From contig NZ_CP027116.1 of assembly GCF_003431975.1 (NCBI RefSeq), positions 1,922,001 to 1,986,000 of the forward strand: a stretch of 64,000 nt of DNA, in the 5' to 3' direction. A model generated the notes under the pieces. It had not been told where the DNA came from. It made no database searches and was given only the letters and a program-made list of their open reading frames with translations. Both the position numbers and the translations under genes were made by a program. This stretch comes from Bacillus pumilus (lineage in GTDB: Bacteria > Bacillota > Bacilli > Bacillales > Bacillaceae). This document shows positions 62,976-64,000 of this stretch, one piece after another. How positions within the stretch are numbered: the stretch's first letter is position 1; each line of letters opens with the position of its first letter.

Positions 62976-63545
62976 TTATTGCTTTGGATGATAATATGAG
63001 AACTCTATCTCATCGTTCTCTAGATCAATTTTGTTGGCTTTCACATACATATCATTTGTGAGTGGCATTTCTGATAGGCGCACCTCAACCGTTTTTTGAT
63101 CCGGTTTTACATGAACAAATTCTGGCAGTTCATAGAACTGACCCATGTAGCTTAAAACAAAACTAATCGGAATGCTTAATTGTCCAATTGAAAAGCCGTC
63201 CACTTTCAAAAGCACATCACCATTATCTTCGACAGTCGGCGTAAAAGAGACGTTTGCATCAATCGTCGAAGAGAAAGCTTTAATTGCACCTGTTACTTTC
63301 ACATCTTGATCAATCGCCACATGAAAATCTGGCATATCACTTGATCCTTGATTTTTTAAGTAATCATTGACGAAGCTGGTGAGCGATTCCTTTGAGCTAG
63401 ATATATTAAAAGCATACTCGCTTTTCACATCTTTACTTGAAGCGGATTGACCGCCTGGCAGCAGCATTAAAATACCGCAGGCAAGAACAATCAATAGATT
63501 GATTGCAAGTAAAATAAAAAATAAACTTTTCCACTTTTTCATCAC
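62976..63545 (-). CDS. ypmS: YpmS-like membrane-anchored protein
   Basis: A 189-residue protein: one N-terminal membrane helix (FFILLAINLLIVLACGILMLL), then an extracytoplasmic beta-rich domain of the YpmS/DUF2140 type (AIKAFSSTIDANVSFTPTVEDNG). Function unknown. It lies just after ypmR in the same direction with 6-base spacing. Confidence 0.85.
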   Translation of the reverse strand: MMKKWKSLFFILLAINLLIVLACGILMLLPGGQSASSKDVKSEYAFNISSSKESLTSFVNDYLKNQGSSDMPDFHVAIDQDVKVTGAIKAFSSTIDANVSFTPTVEDNGDVLLKVDGFSIGQLSIPISFVLSYMGQFYELPEFVHVKPDQKTVEVRLSEMPLTNDMYVKANKIDLENDEIEFSYYHPKQ

Positions 63546-63551
63546 TTCACC

Positions 63552-64000
63552 CTATTCCTTCGGCAGTCCTTCTTTTTTCACTTTGGAGAATAAACGATTT
63601 GCCATAAGAGAGTACCCCTTTTGGTTTGGGTGGAAATCATCATCTGCCAGTAATTTTTCATCAGAATCTTCCTCAAATAAATCTGCTACATTGATCATAT
63701 CAGCATTGCCGTCCTTTTTTAGTTCCTTTTTGGCGGCTGCATTCCAGTCATTCACGACTTCATCAATATCCCGCAGCTCAGATAAACTAAACTTAAAGGG
63801 ATTGTACATGCTGACATACATGATCTTCGCATGATCATTTTGCTTTCTCAATTGAGCAAGAATCGTTTTAAAGCGATCCTCAAAAGGACCCTGCTCTTTT
63901 TGAAAAGGAGCAAACGTCAAATTGAGCACATTTTGACGGACAACATGCATTAAGTCATTGCCGCCGATTGTAAAGAAAATATAGTCAGCGTCTTTCAGTC
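63552..64000 (-). CDS. ypmR: GDSL/SGNH lipase-esterase YpmR (5' end beyond window)
   Basis: The frame stays open to the right edge, so the N-terminus is missing. Visible are the SGNH block III TIGGNDLMHVV and the C-terminal catalytic pair in DDDFHPNQKGYSLMANRL (Asp and His of block V). The enzyme is an extracytoplasmic esterase or lipase; B. subtilis YpmR is a homologue. It shares an operon with ypmS and ypmT, with a 6-base gap to ypmS. Confidence 0.85.
   Translation of the reverse strand, partial: LKDADYIFFTIGGNDLMHVVRQNVLNLTFAPFQKEQGPFEDRFKTILAQLRKQNDHAKIMYVSMYNPFKFSLSELRDIDEVVNDWNAAAKKELKKDGNADMINVADLFEEDSDEKLLADDDFHPNQKGYSLMANRLFSKVKKEGLPKE

Noticed and set aside
1..64000. Prophage, rRNA, tRNA or CRISPR
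   Set aside because: No phage structural genes, rRNA blocks, cloverleaf with CCA context or regular repeat-spacer arrays were seen while reading both strands.

Overview
The window looks like chromosome of a Bacillus of the pumilus group (B. pumilus, B. safensis or B. altitudinis type). The basis is gene order and protein similarity recalled from B. subtilis 168: the yobUVW-czrA-yocA, yozB-yocC, yocH-recQ-6S RNA-yocK, dhaS-sqhC-sodF-yocS-odhBA, yojONM-cwlS-cdaS-norM-bshB2, gerT-yodBC, yodF-ctpA-yodH-yodI-ldcB-deoD-yodLM-yozD-yodN-yozE-kamA, and spsM-msrBA-ypoP-ypmTSR blocks appear in nearly the same order. No database search was run, so gene symbols are recognition calls. No rRNA, tRNA, CRISPR array or prophage was seen.

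Layout. 1-3.0 kb: a yndGHJ membrane/lipid-binding-like operon, cut by the left edge. 3.1-4.4 kb: a TetR repressor and a metallo-beta-lactamase-fold hydrolase behind a promoter carrying two operator palindromes. 4.4-8.4 kb: yobU, yobV, yobW, the zinc sensor czrA and a divergent amine or amino-acid importer. 8.5-17.3 kb: yocA, a methylcitrate-cycle operon (prpC-prpD-prpB), yozB, yocC, the cell-wall protein yocH with a WalR box, and recQ. 17.4-17.6 kb: a 6S-type RNA. 17.7-26 kb: yocK, a nucleoside-binding reductase-like protein, small conserved proteins, dhaS, the terpene cyclase sqhC, sodF and yocS. 26-27.5 kb: an intact IS1182-family element. 27.5-42.6 kb: 2-oxoglutarate dehydrogenase odhAB, a MoxR/VWA pair, a Cu/Zn superoxide dismutase, the endopeptidase cwlS, the c-di-AMP cyclase cdaS, a MATE pump, bacillithiol synthesis and spore genes. 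42.6-54.5 kb: the redox repressor yodB with yodC, the transporter yodF, ctpA, ldcB, deoD and lysine aminomutase kamA. 54.6-60 kb: a sigma-54 activator and a spore-surface glycan cluster (cgeA-like, cgeB, a cytidylyltransferase, spsM). 60-64 kb: msrBA, ypoP and ypmTSR, cut by the right edge.

The most unusual feature is a family of transposon-like elements. Four copies of a roughly 170-bp structured repeat, at 9.2, 19.8, 48.3 and 57.8 kb, share terminal sequences with the IS1182-family element at 26.0-27.5 kb. In four of these five insertions (the IS and three repeats) the element sits between two copies of a complete Rho-independent terminator hairpin, 24-30 bp long; the fifth has one intact and one decayed copy. 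These look like non-autonomous derivatives of a terminator-targeting IS that duplicates the terminator when it inserts, so both neighbouring genes keep one.

Other points of interest are a consensus -24/-12 promoter in front of kamA next to its probable activator; a SodC that keeps all the metal ligands B. subtilis SodC lacks; a YodB lacking the C-terminal cysteines; an uninterrupted spsM whose coding sequence contains the site where SPbeta integrates in B. subtilis; and several stop codons lying inside terminator hairpins.
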